Shown: positions 52,262 through 60,714 of the stretch, piece by piece
Layout: each line of letters opens with the position of its first letter
Numbering within the stretch: position 1 is the first letter of the stretch
DNA from: Paenibacillus pedocola
Lineage (GTDB): Bacteria > Bacillota > Bacilli > Paenibacillales > Paenibacillaceae
Assembly: GCF_031599675.1 (NCBI RefSeq)
Contig: NZ_CP134223.1
Location: 4,030,001 to 4,094,000, forward strand
Reading direction: 5' to 3'
DNA: 64,000 bases
Made by a program: the position numbers and the translations under genes
Notes under the pieces: model-generated
What the model was told of the DNA's origin: nothing
Seen by the model: the letters and a program-made list of their open reading frames with translations, nothing else
Database searches by the model: none

Positions 52262-52296
52262 ATCGTAACATAACATTGTTACGTTGTGAACACCTG
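52262..52296 (-). promoter_or_regulatory. Candidate promoter and dyad before yhbD
   Basis: On the minus strand TTCACA and TACGAT are separated by 17 bases. Between and over the -10 lies the dyad CGTAACA (52264-52270) with TGTTACG (52277-52283). The -10 is unusually close to the ribosome binding site, leaving a leader of about 17 bases. Confidence 0.45.
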
Positions 52297-52451
52297 ACTA
52301 CCCCATCCTCACAACTTTCGTTTACCTTGTTCCGCTTCATGGCATTTAAGATTGTACAGCATGCCACAAAAGCAGGCCTCCGCCCCGGGGTGGATTTTCG
52401 CTCATCCGCTAAACCTACTTTTTACCAGTGTTGCTCCATATGCCGAAATGC

Positions 52452-52493
52452 AAAAAGGAGCAGACCGCTCCCGGCTAGGAATGGTCTGCTCCT
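52452..52493 (-). terminator. Intrinsic terminator of the L25 gene
   Basis: AGGAGCAGACC (52456-52466) pairs with GGTCTGCTCCT (52483-52493). Five T residues follow on the minus strand. The rest of the 282-base gap contains only the yhbD upstream region. Confidence 0.85.
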
Positions 52494-52523
52494 GTCTATA
52501 CTATTTTAACAATATGATGATGC

Positions 52524-53147
52524 TTACTCTTCTGTCTTGCCTTCATCCGTATCTGCTACGGCTGCCGGTTCGGCAGTTTCAGCAGTTTCGGCCTCAGCAG
52601 GTTCTTCCAGAGCTGCCGGTGGCGCAATGCGCAGAATCAGCGTATCCTCAGGTGTCAGCACTTCCCAGCCTTCATGCTTAGGCAGATCCGAAACCAGCAA
52701 TTGATCACCGATATTAAGGCTGCTGATATCCACATCGAAGGTAGCTGTCAGCTTGTCCGGCAATGTGCGGATATCCAATTCATACAACTCTACCTGCTGG
52801 ATGCCGCCGTCCTTCACACCGGCAGGGTCGCCAGTGAAGTGGAATGCAACCTTTGTAACCAGCTCCGCCTTCATGTCAATCTGATGCAGATCCACATGCA
52901 GCAGCTTGCGTGACAGTGGCTGGCGCTGTACTTCAGCAATTACCGCGTTTTTGATACCAGAGCCGGGAAGTTCTACTTTGAGAATCGCCCGGGGGTTCTT
53001 GCCGATAATTTCAGTAAGGGCCTTAGCATCTGCAGTAAAGGATTGCGTATCTGAACCTGCACCGTAGACGACAACCGGTACAAAGCCTTTTCTCCGCTGT
53101 GAAGAAGTCGAGCCGGATCTTTCAGTCAAACGAACTGTAGTATTCAT
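52524..53147 (-). CDS. rplY: Ribosomal protein L25/general stress protein Ctc
   Basis: A protein of 207 residues of the Ctc (long L25) type that binds 5S rRNA. The N-terminal L25 domain shows KGFVPVVVYG, NAVIAEVQRQPLSRKLLHVD and HQIDMKAEL. The TL5 C-terminal domain has SLNIGDQLLVSDLP and EDTLILRIAPP, followed by an acidic Ala/Glu-rich tail of about 30 residues. ATG 53147 has AGGAGGA upstream. A near-consensus promoter (53248-53276) lies before a hairpin with seven T residues (53176-53219), so the transcript seems to have a terminator in its leader. Confidence 0.94.
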   Translation of the reverse strand: MNTTVRLTERSGSTSSQRRKGFVPVVVYGAGSDTQSFTADAKALTEIIGKNPRAILKVELPGSGIKNAVIAEVQRQPLSRKLLHVDLHQIDMKAELVTKVAFHFTGDPAGVKDGGIQQVELYELDIRTLPDKLTATFDVDISSLNIGDQLLVSDLPKHEGWEVLTPEDTLILRIAPPAALEEPAEAETAETAEPAAVADTDEGKTEE

Positions 53148-53175
53148 GATATTCCTCCTAAAGGTTGTGAGTATT

Positions 53176-53219
53176 AAAAAAACAAGACCAATTAGATGTA
53201 AAGGTCTAATCAGTCTCTT
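53176..53219 (-). terminator. Intrinsic terminator between the L25 promoter and the L25 gene
   Basis: On the minus strand the arms AAGA-GA-CTGATTAGA and TCTAATTGG-TCTT form about 13 pairs (two G-U pairs and a bulge) around an 8-base loop, then TG and seven T residues. It could end the upstream peptide operon or attenuate the L25 transcript. Confidence 0.7.
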
Positions 53220-53247
53220 ATTAACCATATTTGCCTGTTGTGGAATC

Positions 53248-53276
53248 AGTATAGCACTGACGTAACATCAAGTCAA
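53248..53276 (-). promoter_or_regulatory. Sigma-A promoter of the L25 gene
   Basis: On the minus strand TTGACT (53276-53271), a 17-base spacer and TATACT (53253-53248); five of six positions match at both elements. The leader to the start codon would be about 94 bases. Confidence 0.7.
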
Positions 53277-53316
53277 AAAAGGGTAATCTTCAATTATCAT
53301 ACATTTTTATAATAAA

Positions 53317-54282
53317 TTATGCTAAGTGACAGGCTACAAAATGGCCGCCGCCCGCATCGCGGAAGACCGGAATTTCCGCTGCACATACGTCCACAGCAAA
53401 GGGACAGCGGGTGTGAAATTTGCAGCCCGAAGGCGGATTCGCCGGGCTTGGAATATCCCCCTTCAGTACAATCCGTTCCCGCTTCAGCTTCGGTATCGGC
53501 ACCGGAACCGCAGAGAGCAGCGCCTTCGTATACGGATGCAGCGGCTGCTGGAACAGTTCGTCCCTGGCGGCTGTCTCCACCATCGAACCGAGATACATCA
53601 CGCCAATCCTGGAGCACAAATGCTCGACTACACTGAGATCATGGGATATGAATAAATAAGTCAGCCCTTTGCTCTGCTGCAGTTTGCTGAACAGGTTAAT
53701 GATCTGGGCCTGAATCGATACATCCAGCGCGGATACCGGCTCATCGGCGATAATCAGGTCCGGATTCAGAATAAGAGCGCGGGCGATCCCGATCCGCTGG
53801 CGTTGTCCGCCGGAGAACTCATGCGGAAAACGGTCGATATGATAGGAAGACAAACCGCAGGCCTCCAGCGCCTCCAGCACCAGTCCCCGCACCTCCGATT
53901 TCGAGCACAGCCCATGATCAAGCAGGGCTTCACCGATGGCATCCCCCACCCGGACCCGCGGATTAAGCGCACTGTAGGGATCCTGAAAGATCAGCTGCAT
54001 CCGGGGACGCAGGAGCCGCATTTCGGAAGGCGACAGACTATGAATGTCAACTCCTTTGAATTTCACTTCACCCTCCGTTTTCTCGGTCAGCCGCAGGATC
54101 GTCCGTCCGACTGTACTCTTGCCGCTGCCGGATTCACCGACCAGGCCAAAGGTTTCACCCGGCGCGAGCCGGATGCTGATATCGTCCACAGCTTTAACAT
54201 GTCCGGTCGTACGGCCCAGCAGGCCCTGGGTAACCGGAAAATACTTTTTCAGATGATTGACCTCAAGCAGCGCCTCAGACAT
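53317..54282 (-). CDS. Peptide ABC transporter ATP-binding protein (DppF/OppF-like)
   Basis: A protein of 321 residues. Walker A is GESGSGKST near residue 50, the signature FSGGQ, and Walker [13 protein letters not shown]. The C-terminal segment [15 protein letters not shown] is the conserved Cys region of oligopeptide ATPases. ATG 54282 has GAGGAGG 9 bases upstream and overlaps the end of the preceding ATPase gene by 8 bases. It is the last gene of the five-gene peptide transporter operon. Confidence 0.94.
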   Translation of the reverse strand: MSEALLEVNHLKKYFPVTQGLLGRTTGHVKAVDDISIRLAPGETFGLVGESGSGKSTVGRTILRLTEKTEGEVKFKGVDIHSLSPSEMRLLRPRMQLIFQDPYSALNPRVRVGDAIGEALLDHGLCSKSEVRGLVLEALEACGLSSYHIDRFPHEFSGGQRQRIGIARALILNPDLIIADEPVSALDVSIQAQIINLFSKLQQSKGLTYLFISHDLSVVEHLCSRIGVMYLGSMVETAARDELFQQPLHPYTKALLSAVPVPIPKLKRERIVLKGDIPSPANPPSGCKFHTRCPFAVDVCAAEIPVFRDAGGGHFVACHLA

Positions 54283-55258
54283 GCACTTCCGCCTCCTCAT
54301 ACAGCCAGCAGGCTGCTTTTTGCCCACCGCTGACCTCCTTCAGCTCAGGCTGGCGGGTCCGGCAGACTGGCATGCAGTGTTCACAGCGGTCATGGAAATA
54401 GCAGGAGGGTGCAAGCTCCAGCGGATTTGGCACCTGCCCCGGAATGGAATACAGCTCGTCCCGGCGCTGCCCCATCACGGGCTTAGATTTCAGCAGGCCC
54501 CGTGTGTACGGATGCTTAGGGTTCTGGAACAGCTGGACCACTTCGCCTTCCTCTACGATTTTGCCGGAATACATCACGATAACGTAATCGGCCATCTCTG
54601 CTACCACCCCCAGATCATGGGTGATCAGCATCATGGACATCCCGGAGCTTTCCTTGAACTCACGCAGCATGTCGAGGATTTGCGCCTGGATCGTTACGTC
54701 CAGCGCCGTTGTCGGCTCATCGGCAATCAATAGCTTGGGACTGCAGGAGATCGCGATGGCGATCATAATCCGCTGCAGCATCCCGCCGCTCAGCTCGTGG
54801 GGGTAGCTGTCAGCAATCTGTTCAGCGCGGGAAATCCCCACCTGCGAGATCAGCTCGACCGCCCGCTGCCGGGCTGCTTTTTTCTTCATTTTCTGATGAA
54901 CAATCAGCGGCTCCATAATCTGCTCGCCGATCTTAATGACCGGATTCAGCGAGGACATCGGCTCCTGAAAGATCATAGCAATTTCATTCCCGCGGATCGC
55001 CCGCAGCGAATTTTTGTCCAGCCGCAATAAATCCTCTCCGAGAAAATCGATGCTCCCTCCGCTAACCTTCCCGCCGGGCTCTTCAACCAGGCCCATGATC
55101 GACATGGCGGTAACACTTTTACCGCAGCCGGATTCACCGACAATACAGACCGTTTCCCCTTCGCGTACCCGGAAGCTGATATCATCGACAGCTCTCACTT
55201 TTCCTTCTTCGGTGAAGAACACGGTACTGAGACCGTCTATTTTCATGATCTCCTTCAT
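54275..55258 (-). CDS. Peptide ABC transporter ATP-binding protein (DppD/OppD-like)
   Basis: A protein of about 327 residues. Walker A is GESGCGKS, the signature LSGGM, and Walker [13 protein letters not shown]. The C-terminal Cys region [14 protein letters not shown] is typical. The start is uncertain between ATG 55258 and ATG 55246; the former has AGGTAGGTG about 10 bases upstream. It begins 13 bases after the permease gene. Together with the last gene it forms the heterodimeric motor for peptide import. Confidence 0.93.
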   Translation of the reverse strand: MKEIMKIDGLSTVFFTEEGKVRAVDDISFRVREGETVCIVGESGCGKSVTAMSIMGLVEEPGGKVSGGSIDFLGEDLLRLDKNSLRAIRGNEIAMIFQEPMSSLNPVIKIGEQIMEPLIVHQKMKKKAARQRAVELISQVGISRAEQIADSYPHELSGGMLQRIMIAIAISCSPKLLIADEPTTALDVTIQAQILDMLREFKESSGMSMMLITHDLGVVAEMADYVIVMYSGKIVEEGEVVQLFQNPKHPYTRGLLKSKPVMGQRRDELYSIPGQVPNPLELAPSCYFHDRCEHCMPVCRTRQPELKEVSGGQKAACWLYEEAEVHV

Positions 55259-55271
55259 GAGATGATGGCAC

Positions 55272-56195
55272 CTACCTCTTCTGTTTAGGATCAAGCACGT
55301 CTCTGAGGCCGTCACCAAATATGTTAATCGCAATCACCGTAGCGAAAATCGACATCCCCGGCGGAATCCATAGCCACGGATGGTCCTGGAAATCGATCAT
55401 ATTGTTCGCCGCATCAATCATGTTCCCCCAGGTTGGCGTCGGCGGCATGACGCCCAGACCGAAGAAGCTGAGCACCGATTCACTAAGAATCGCCCCGCCG
55501 ATATTGAGCGTAGCCATTACAATCAGGAGCGGCACAATGTTCGGCAGCAGGTGGTTAAACAGCTTGCGGCGGTCACGGAGTCCAAGTACAACGGCGGCCT
55601 GCATGAATTCGCGTTCCCTCAGGCTGAGCATCTGCCCTCTGACCATCCGCGCCAGTCCCGGCCAGTTCACAATGCTGAGCATGAGCATCACAATATACAT
55701 CCGGTAATCCGTCGGGATCTTCCATTCGGACAACAGAGCGCCGAAGATGAACAGCAGCGGCAGACCCGGAATTGTCATCAGCAGATCGGCCACCCGCATG
55801 ATGATCTGGTCTGCCAAACCGCGGTAATATCCGGCAATCGCTCCCAGCAGCGCACCGAGAAACACCGACAGCACCATGGAGGCCAGGCCGACCGTCAGCG
55901 AGATGCGTCCGGCCTGCATTACACGGGTCAGAATATCCCGGCCCAGCGCATCCGTTCCCAGCCAGTGTGTAAGATTCGGCGCCTTATTCATCATCGCCAT
56001 ATTGATCTTGTTATCCGTATAGGGTGAAAAGAACGGTCCGATAAAACAAAGTATGAACATAAATACGACTACCCCAAAACCCGAAACCGCCAGCTTGTTG
56101 TGCATCAGCTTTCTCAGCGATTGCCGGAACAATGAGGATTTCTGCAACTTAGCCTGCGGCCTTTGAAGCTTGGTTAATTTGCTGTCAGCTGCCAA
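55272..56195 (-). CDS. Peptide ABC transporter permease (DppC/OppC-like)
   Basis: A protein of 307 residues with about six membrane helices. The N-terminal OppC_N domain shows KLMHNKLAVSGFGVVVFMF, and the ATPase-contacting loop includes MQAAVVLGLRDRRKLFNHLL. The TTG start at 56195 has GAGGAGG 8 bases upstream. It follows the other permease by 16 bases in the operon. Confidence 0.94.
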   Translation of the reverse strand: MAADSKLTKLQRPQAKLQKSSLFRQSLRKLMHNKLAVSGFGVVVFMFILCFIGPFFSPYTDNKINMAMMNKAPNLTHWLGTDALGRDILTRVMQAGRISLTVGLASMVLSVFLGALLGAIAGYYRGLADQIIMRVADLLMTIPGLPLLFIFGALLSEWKIPTDYRMYIVMLMLSIVNWPGLARMVRGQMLSLREREFMQAAVVLGLRDRRKLFNHLLPNIVPLLIVMATLNIGGAILSESVLSFFGLGVMPPTPTWGNMIDAANNMIDFQDHPWLWIPPGMSIFATVIAINIFGDGLRDVLDPKQKR

Positions 56196-56211
56196 AGCGG
56201 TATCCTCCTCA

Positions 56212-57165
56212 CTATAACCGGACCCGCGGATCGGCTACCCGGTACAGAATATCCGAGAGCAGCGTTCCGATGACGGTCAGAATGGCAATAAACATCGTAA
56301 AGCCCATCAGTAAAGGATAATCCCTAAGCCCGAAGGACTTCATATACAATTGGCCGATGCCCGGCCAGTTGAAGATCTGCTCGATGATCAGCGACCCGCC
56401 GAACAACGCGGGCAGCTCGAAGCCCACCAGCGTAATCGCCGGCAGCAGCGCATTGCGCAGCGCGTGGGTGAACAGCACCTTCCGCTCCTTCAGCCCCTTT
56501 GCCCGGGCCGTGCGGATATAATCCTGCTGAAGCACATCAATCATATTGCTGCGGAAATAACGCGTCAGCGAGCCCAAACCGAGCAGTACCATGACAACTA
56601 CAGGAAGCGTCATATGGCGTACCACTTCCTTGAGATAGGCAAGTCCCGTTGCATTGCTTCCGGTAGTTATCATCCCTCCCGGAGGGAGCCATTTAAGGTC
56701 CACGGCCAGTATCTTGATCAGGAACAGGCCGATAAAAAACGACGGCAGCGACATCGCGGCAAAGATCGCCACCATCACAAGCGTGTCGAACCAGGAATAT
56801 TGCTTATACGCCGAAATGACGCCGACAATCACCGCGATCACCCAGGTCAGAAAGGTTGAAACGGCAGCCAGCAAAAAAGAATTCCAGATATAATCACTAA
56901 ACAGCTGAAGCACCGGCTTCTGCTGGGCGAGCGAGTATCCGAAATTCCCGTGGAATGCATCCTTCATCCATAGGCCGTAACGCTCCAATACCGGTTTGTT
57001 AAGCCCGTAAATTTCCCGCAGCTCTGCTTTGCGTTCCGCTGTCAGCTTGATGTTCCCGGTAATGAAGTCCCCGGGAGTCAGCGCATACAGGCAGAAAATC
57101 AGCAGCGACGCCGCAAACAGAATAATCAGCATATACAGCAGTCTTTTTGTCAGATAAGTGCTCAT
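56212..57165 (-). CDS. Peptide ABC transporter permease (DppB/OppB-like)
   Basis: A protein of 317 residues with six membrane helices. It opens YLTKRLLYMLIILFAASLLI and contains the coupling loop DYIRTARAKGLKERKVLFTH and NALLPAITLVG, diagnostic of DppB/OppB. ATG 57165 follows GAGGAGCGG. It lies 61 bases after the binding-protein gene, the second gene of the operon. Confidence 0.95.
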   Translation of the reverse strand: MSTYLTKRLLYMLIILFAASLLIFCLYALTPGDFITGNIKLTAERKAELREIYGLNKPVLERYGLWMKDAFHGNFGYSLAQQKPVLQLFSDYIWNSFLLAAVSTFLTWVIAVIVGVISAYKQYSWFDTLVMVAIFAAMSLPSFFIGLFLIKILAVDLKWLPPGGMITTGSNATGLAYLKEVVRHMTLPVVVMVLLGLGSLTRYFRSNMIDVLQQDYIRTARAKGLKERKVLFTHALRNALLPAITLVGFELPALFGGSLIIEQIFNWPGIGQLYMKSFGLRDYPLLMGFTMFIAILTVIGTLLSDILYRVADPRVRL

Positions 57166-57226
57166 GATCCGCTCCTCAAGGATTCGTCCCCTCCCCTTAA
57201 GTTCCGGGAAGGGGACGAAGTAGTCA

Positions 57227-58990
57227 TTATTTCAGCGTCCATTCCGGCAGGCTGCCGGCGAGTCCGATGAACGGGCTGACCGAAAGGTTCTGAATGCGGC
57301 CGTTGTAGGCGTAGACTGTTTTCTTATAGCTGGTGAAGAGAATCGGCAGTTCATCATTGAAGAGCTGGTAGAGCTCTTTATAGACCGCCTTGCGCTCTTC
57401 TATATCACTTGTTGCCAGCGCTTTGTTGTACAGCTCCAGGAATTTCGGGTTCTCGTAGTCGGTAATTTCACCGTCGAAGAATTGCATGAAGCCGTCTGCC
57501 GGATCAGTCAGCATGCTGGTAGAGAAGGATACCAGATCATAATCTCCGCCTTCCACTTTGGAGACCAGCGAATTGAAGTCTGCGAACACTTCCGGCTGGA
57601 AGTCGATACCTAGTGCCGCAAAGTTCTCTTTGGCTACAGCGATGAAAATGTCAGTGTTTTTGCTCTTCGAGCCGAGATAGTGAATTGAAAAAGGCTTGCC
57701 GTCTTTTTCGCGGATACCGTTTGCTCCAACCGTCCAGCCCGCCTCATCGAGCAGCTGTTTGGCTTTTTCCGGATCGTATTTGTACGGGTTGATGCCTTCT
57801 TCCGTGTAAGCCCATGAGATTGGCGAAGCCGGAATGTTGGCGATCGAACCTGCCCCCTGCTGGGCATCCACATAGATACTTTGACGGTCGAGACCATACA
57901 TAATCGCCTGTCTCACCAGCTTATCCTTAAGCTGCTCATGCTTCAGGTTGACCTGCATGTAGCCGTAAGTGCTTGGGGTATAGGGAAGGATGTTGACATA
58001 GCCGAGCGCCTTCAGCTTCTCGATATTCTCATTTGTTGCACTGAAGGAAGCATAATCGACCTCTCCGGTCTCCAGGAACTGCCACACATCGCCTTCAGAG
58101 GTTTTGTAGATGAAATGCTCTGTCTTTGGCTTGCCTTTGAAATAATTCTCATTGGCTACCAGCCGGACTTCCTGTCCGGGGATGAATTTCTCCAGCTTGT
58201 AAGGGCCGTCACCGAGCGGTTTCTCATGCAGCTTCTTAATGTACTCCAGCTGGCCGAACTTATAGTCCTTGCCGTAGTAAGCCTTAGACAGCACGTTGGA
58301 GCCGAGGACTACGAGTGCAGTCGCATTAGGCTTTTCCAGTGTGACCGAGATGGTCTGCGGATCAATCACCTTAATTCCTTCGATGCTTGTGGCTTTCCCC
58401 TCTTTATAAGCCTGGCCGCCCTTTACATTCAGCGTAGGCAGCGAGGAACCGCCGTCATAGGCTTTGTCATACTGAATCGTCCAGGTAAAAGCTACATCAT
58501 CCGCCGTAAGCGGCGAACCGTCGCTGAATTTCAGCTCCTTATGCAAATGGAAAGTGTATGTAAGCTGATCTTCTGAAACATCCCAGCTCTCCGCAAGCTC
58601 AGGTGCAGGCACGCCCTTCTCATCTACCGTCACCAGTGAAGCATACAGCAGTGAGGATACGTTGCCGTCATAGCCGCTTTCCTGGAAATAAGGTGTGAAT
58701 GCCCCGCTTGGATCGGTAAGGCCGACGATAATCGTGTCTGTCCGGTTCTGGGCGACTGCCGGAAGCTTCGTCAAATCAGTTGCCGTATAAGGCTCACTTA
58801 GCGCGCCTGCCGGAACCGGTGCCGGCGATGACGAAGCAGCAGAACCCGTTGCACCATCCGCCGCAGCTGTAGCTGCAGCTGAATTGTCCGTTGCCGCAGC
58901 GTTATTCGTATTGCTGTTGTTAGAGCAGGCCGTAAGCAGCAGGGAACCTACAAGTAATAACGAGGACAATAAAATCGTGCTTTTTCTCAT
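57227..58990 (-). CDS. Peptide-binding lipoprotein (SBP family 5)
   Basis: A protein of 587 residues with a lipoprotein signal (LTAC, Cys at residue 22), followed by a low-complexity Asn/Ala/Ser linker of about 55 residues. The mature part is an OppA/DppA-type receptor: PELAESWDVSEDQLTYTFHL, LKFSDGSPLTADDVAFTW and LVRQAIMYGLDRQSIY are the landmarks of family 5. ATG 58990 follows GAGAGAT. It is the first gene of the operon and the promoter has near-perfect sigma-A elements. Whether the ligand is a dipeptide, oligopeptide, nickel complex or opine is not evident. Confidence 0.94.
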   Translation of the reverse strand: MRKSTILLSSLLLVGSLLLTACSNNSNTNNAAATDNSAAATAAADGATGSAASSSPAPVPAGALSEPYTATDLTKLPAVAQNRTDTIIVGLTDPSGAFTPYFQESGYDGNVSSLLYASLVTVDEKGVPAPELAESWDVSEDQLTYTFHLHKELKFSDGSPLTADDVAFTWTIQYDKAYDGGSSLPTLNVKGGQAYKEGKATSIEGIKVIDPQTISVTLEKPNATALVVLGSNVLSKAYYGKDYKFGQLEYIKKLHEKPLGDGPYKLEKFIPGQEVRLVANENYFKGKPKTEHFIYKTSEGDVWQFLETGEVDYASFSATNENIEKLKALGYVNILPYTPSTYGYMQVNLKHEQLKDKLVRQAIMYGLDRQSIYVDAQQGAGSIANIPASPISWAYTEEGINPYKYDPEKAKQLLDEAGWTVGANGIREKDGKPFSIHYLGSKSKNTDIFIAVAKENFAALGIDFQPEVFADFNSLVSKVEGGDYDLVSFSTSMLTDPADGFMQFFDGEITDYENPKFLELYNKALATSDIEERKAVYKELYQLFNDELPILFTSYKKTVYAYNGRIQNLSVSPFIGLAGSLPEWTLK

Positions 58991-59045
58991 ACAATCATCT
59001 CTCTTCTCTCCGTATAATGAAATACTATAATTCCTACCCACTAAG

Positions 59046-59070
59046 TGTGAATAAAGACCGATAGTTCACA
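59046..59070. promoter_or_regulatory. Operator-like dyad overlapping the peptide operon start site
   Basis: TGTGAA (59046-59051) and TTCACA (59065-59070) form a dyad with 13 bases between. It covers the end of the -10 and the predicted start point, a typical repressor position. The ArsR-family gene next door is a candidate regulator. Confidence 0.5.
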
Positions 59071-59098
59071 TTATAGAAAGTAAATACTGTTCTGTAAA
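59070..59098 (-). promoter_or_regulatory. Sigma-A promoter of the peptide ABC operon
   Basis: On the minus strand TTTACA (59098-59093), a 17-base spacer and the perfect -10 TATAAT (59075-59070). The leader is about 73 bases. Confidence 0.8.
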
Positions 59099-59153
59099 GA
59101 GAGAACAACAAATAATTTCTTTTTATACGGAAGTTATAATTATCTTTTATAGC

Positions 59154-59203
59154 AAAAAAAAGCCAGAATATTCTCCCGGTTCAGAGAAATTCTTAGCTTT
59201 ATG
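59154..59203 (-). terminator. Terminator of the ArsR-family gene
   Basis: An imperfect hairpin (AAAGC, AGAAT and CTC pairing with GAG, ATTCT and GCTTT) covers about 59158-59200. Eight T residues follow on the minus strand, 40 bases after the stop codon. Confidence 0.6.
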
Positions 59204-59238
59204 TTACAGTTTTTTATATTATTTTGTGATATTAGCAT

Positions 59239-60141
59239 TTATTTCAAATAATCAAACAGCAGCTCATTCATCCGGTGTATTCCTTCAAGACGCAGGCTGT
59301 AGGCGGTAACATTCTCCCCTTCGATATAGGCATGCAGCAGACCGGCACAGCGGAGGCTAAAAATATGGTCATGAACAATCCCTTTAGAGATTCCGGCCAT
59401 TTTGGCGATTTCCGTGAAGGATCTGCGTTCTCCGCCGAGTGACTGGAGGATTTTCAGCCGGCTTTTTTCACCCAGACTGCGGATCGTCCTGTACATAAAC
59501 GGGGAAAGTTCTTCGTCTGTAACAGAAATTCTGGCCGCATAATGGCAAATGGTAAGGGAGCCGTAGCTATAAATAATATTGGCGGGCTGAAAATGAAACT
59601 GCGGAATCAGCACCAGCCTGCGCAGCCCCTCTACCGGCAGGAAATAGAAACCGTTAGTCGTCGTATTCACAAAATTAGAGGTCTGATTTCCCTGCAGTTC
59701 CTGATTCCGCTCTCCTGCATGATGCTGCAGCCGGCTCAGAATCTCAGGGTCGCTGCTGCTGAAATACTGCCGGTTCCATTCGGTTAACAGAAACAGCGAC
59801 CGGCTGCGGAATTGTTCCATGTGAACGGGAAACACGCTAACATATGCGGCAAGCGTCTCATACATATCCCCTACAGACAGGTTCTCCAGCCAGTTCAGCA
59901 CACTCTCTACACTCTCTTTGGCCGGACAGCAATATATCAGCAGATTAAGCAGCTTCCAGTCATTCCCGAGCTCCGTTTCTTCCAGGGCGGACAAGAGCTC
60001 ACCGCTGAGACCCTTGGCAACTTCACTGGCCCAGGCCGTTCCCAGATCGATTTTTTTATTGGATTTCTTACAGATAAACGTATGTATGCTGCTCACTAAT
60101 TCATATATCGGCTTGAACTGCACTTCAACCTCATATTCCAC
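59239..60141 (-). CDS. ArsR-family (winged-helix) transcriptional regulator with large N-terminal domain
   Basis: A protein of 300 residues. The first 200 residues are a helical domain without known motif (DUF5937-like). The C-terminal winged helix is clear: LGEKSRLKILQSLGGERRSF, TEIAKMAGISKGIVHDHIFS and the following AGLLHAYIEGENVTAYSL wing. No metal-binding Cys motif of classical ArsR proteins is visible. I place the start at GTG 60141, with AGGAGG 7 bases upstream; the ATG at 60147 lies almost on the ribosome binding site. The gene lies before the peptide ABC operon on the same strand and may control it through the dyad at 59046-59070. Confidence 0.85.
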   Translation of the reverse strand: MEYEVEVQFKPIYELVSSIHTFICKKSNKKIDLGTAWASEVAKGLSGELLSALEETELGNDWKLLNLLIYCCPAKESVESVLNWLENLSVGDMYETLAAYVSVFPVHMEQFRSRSLFLLTEWNRQYFSSSDPEILSRLQHHAGERNQELQGNQTSNFVNTTTNGFYFLPVEGLRRLVLIPQFHFQPANIIYSYGSLTICHYAARISVTDEELSPFMYRTIRSLGEKSRLKILQSLGGERRSFTEIAKMAGISKGIVHDHIFSLRCAGLLHAYIEGENVTAYSLRLEGIHRMNELLFDYLK

Positions 60142-60352
60142 AGACATTCCTCCTGATGCAACTTCTTTTCGCTACAGCGTTAGTGTCTTAATCTTAGGAC
60201 AAAAAGCGGAGGATGCGCAAGCTATTCCATTTTCACAGTCCTTGGAGGCTAAGTTATTGCAACTTGTTGCCGGTCGCCTTATTGCGTTTTCTCGCTTTTT
60301 CCAATTCAGGGTAGTAAAATAAAGGAACTACAAGAAGGCAGGAGTGAAGAAT

Positions 60353-60646
60353 ATGGATCAAATTGAACAGGGAGAAAGCCGTTTGTATATTGCTGGTGAC
60401 GGAAAAGACCTTGCTGAAATTACATACAGGCTGGAAGAGGCAACAGGAAATTGGATCGTTGACCATACCTATGTCTCTGAAGACCTGCGCGGGCAAGGTA
60501 CAGGCGAGAAGCTGGTTCGGGCAGTCGTGGACAAGGCCCGTGAAGCCGGCGTCAAAATCATCCCGGAATGCCCTTATGCTGCCAAGCAGTTCCAGCGGCA
60601 CAAAGAGTATGCGGATGTACTCAGCGGAGACGGAAGCTCATCTTAG
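60353..60646 (+). CDS. Small GNAT N-acetyltransferase (YjdJ/NATD1-like)
   Basis: A protein of 97 residues, the minimal GNAT form (COG2388). It has the acetyl-CoA loop LRGQGTGEKLVRAVVDKA, preceded by IVDHTYVSEDLR, and ends IPECPYAAKQFQRH. ATG 60353 has AGGAG 8 bases upstream. The function of these small acetyltransferases is not established. The next gene begins 68 bases downstream and also encodes a GNAT protein, so cotranscription is possible. Confidence 0.9.
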   Translation: MDQIEQGESRLYIAGDGKDLAEITYRLEEATGNWIVDHTYVSEDLRGQGTGEKLVRAVVDKAREAGVKIIPECPYAAKQFQRHKEYADVLSGDGSSS

Positions 60647-60714
60647 GACCGCGCCCGTTTCCTTGAGGAATATGAATTTATAAGAGTTCTCTAAGGCTCA
60701 AGGAGGAAACGGAT

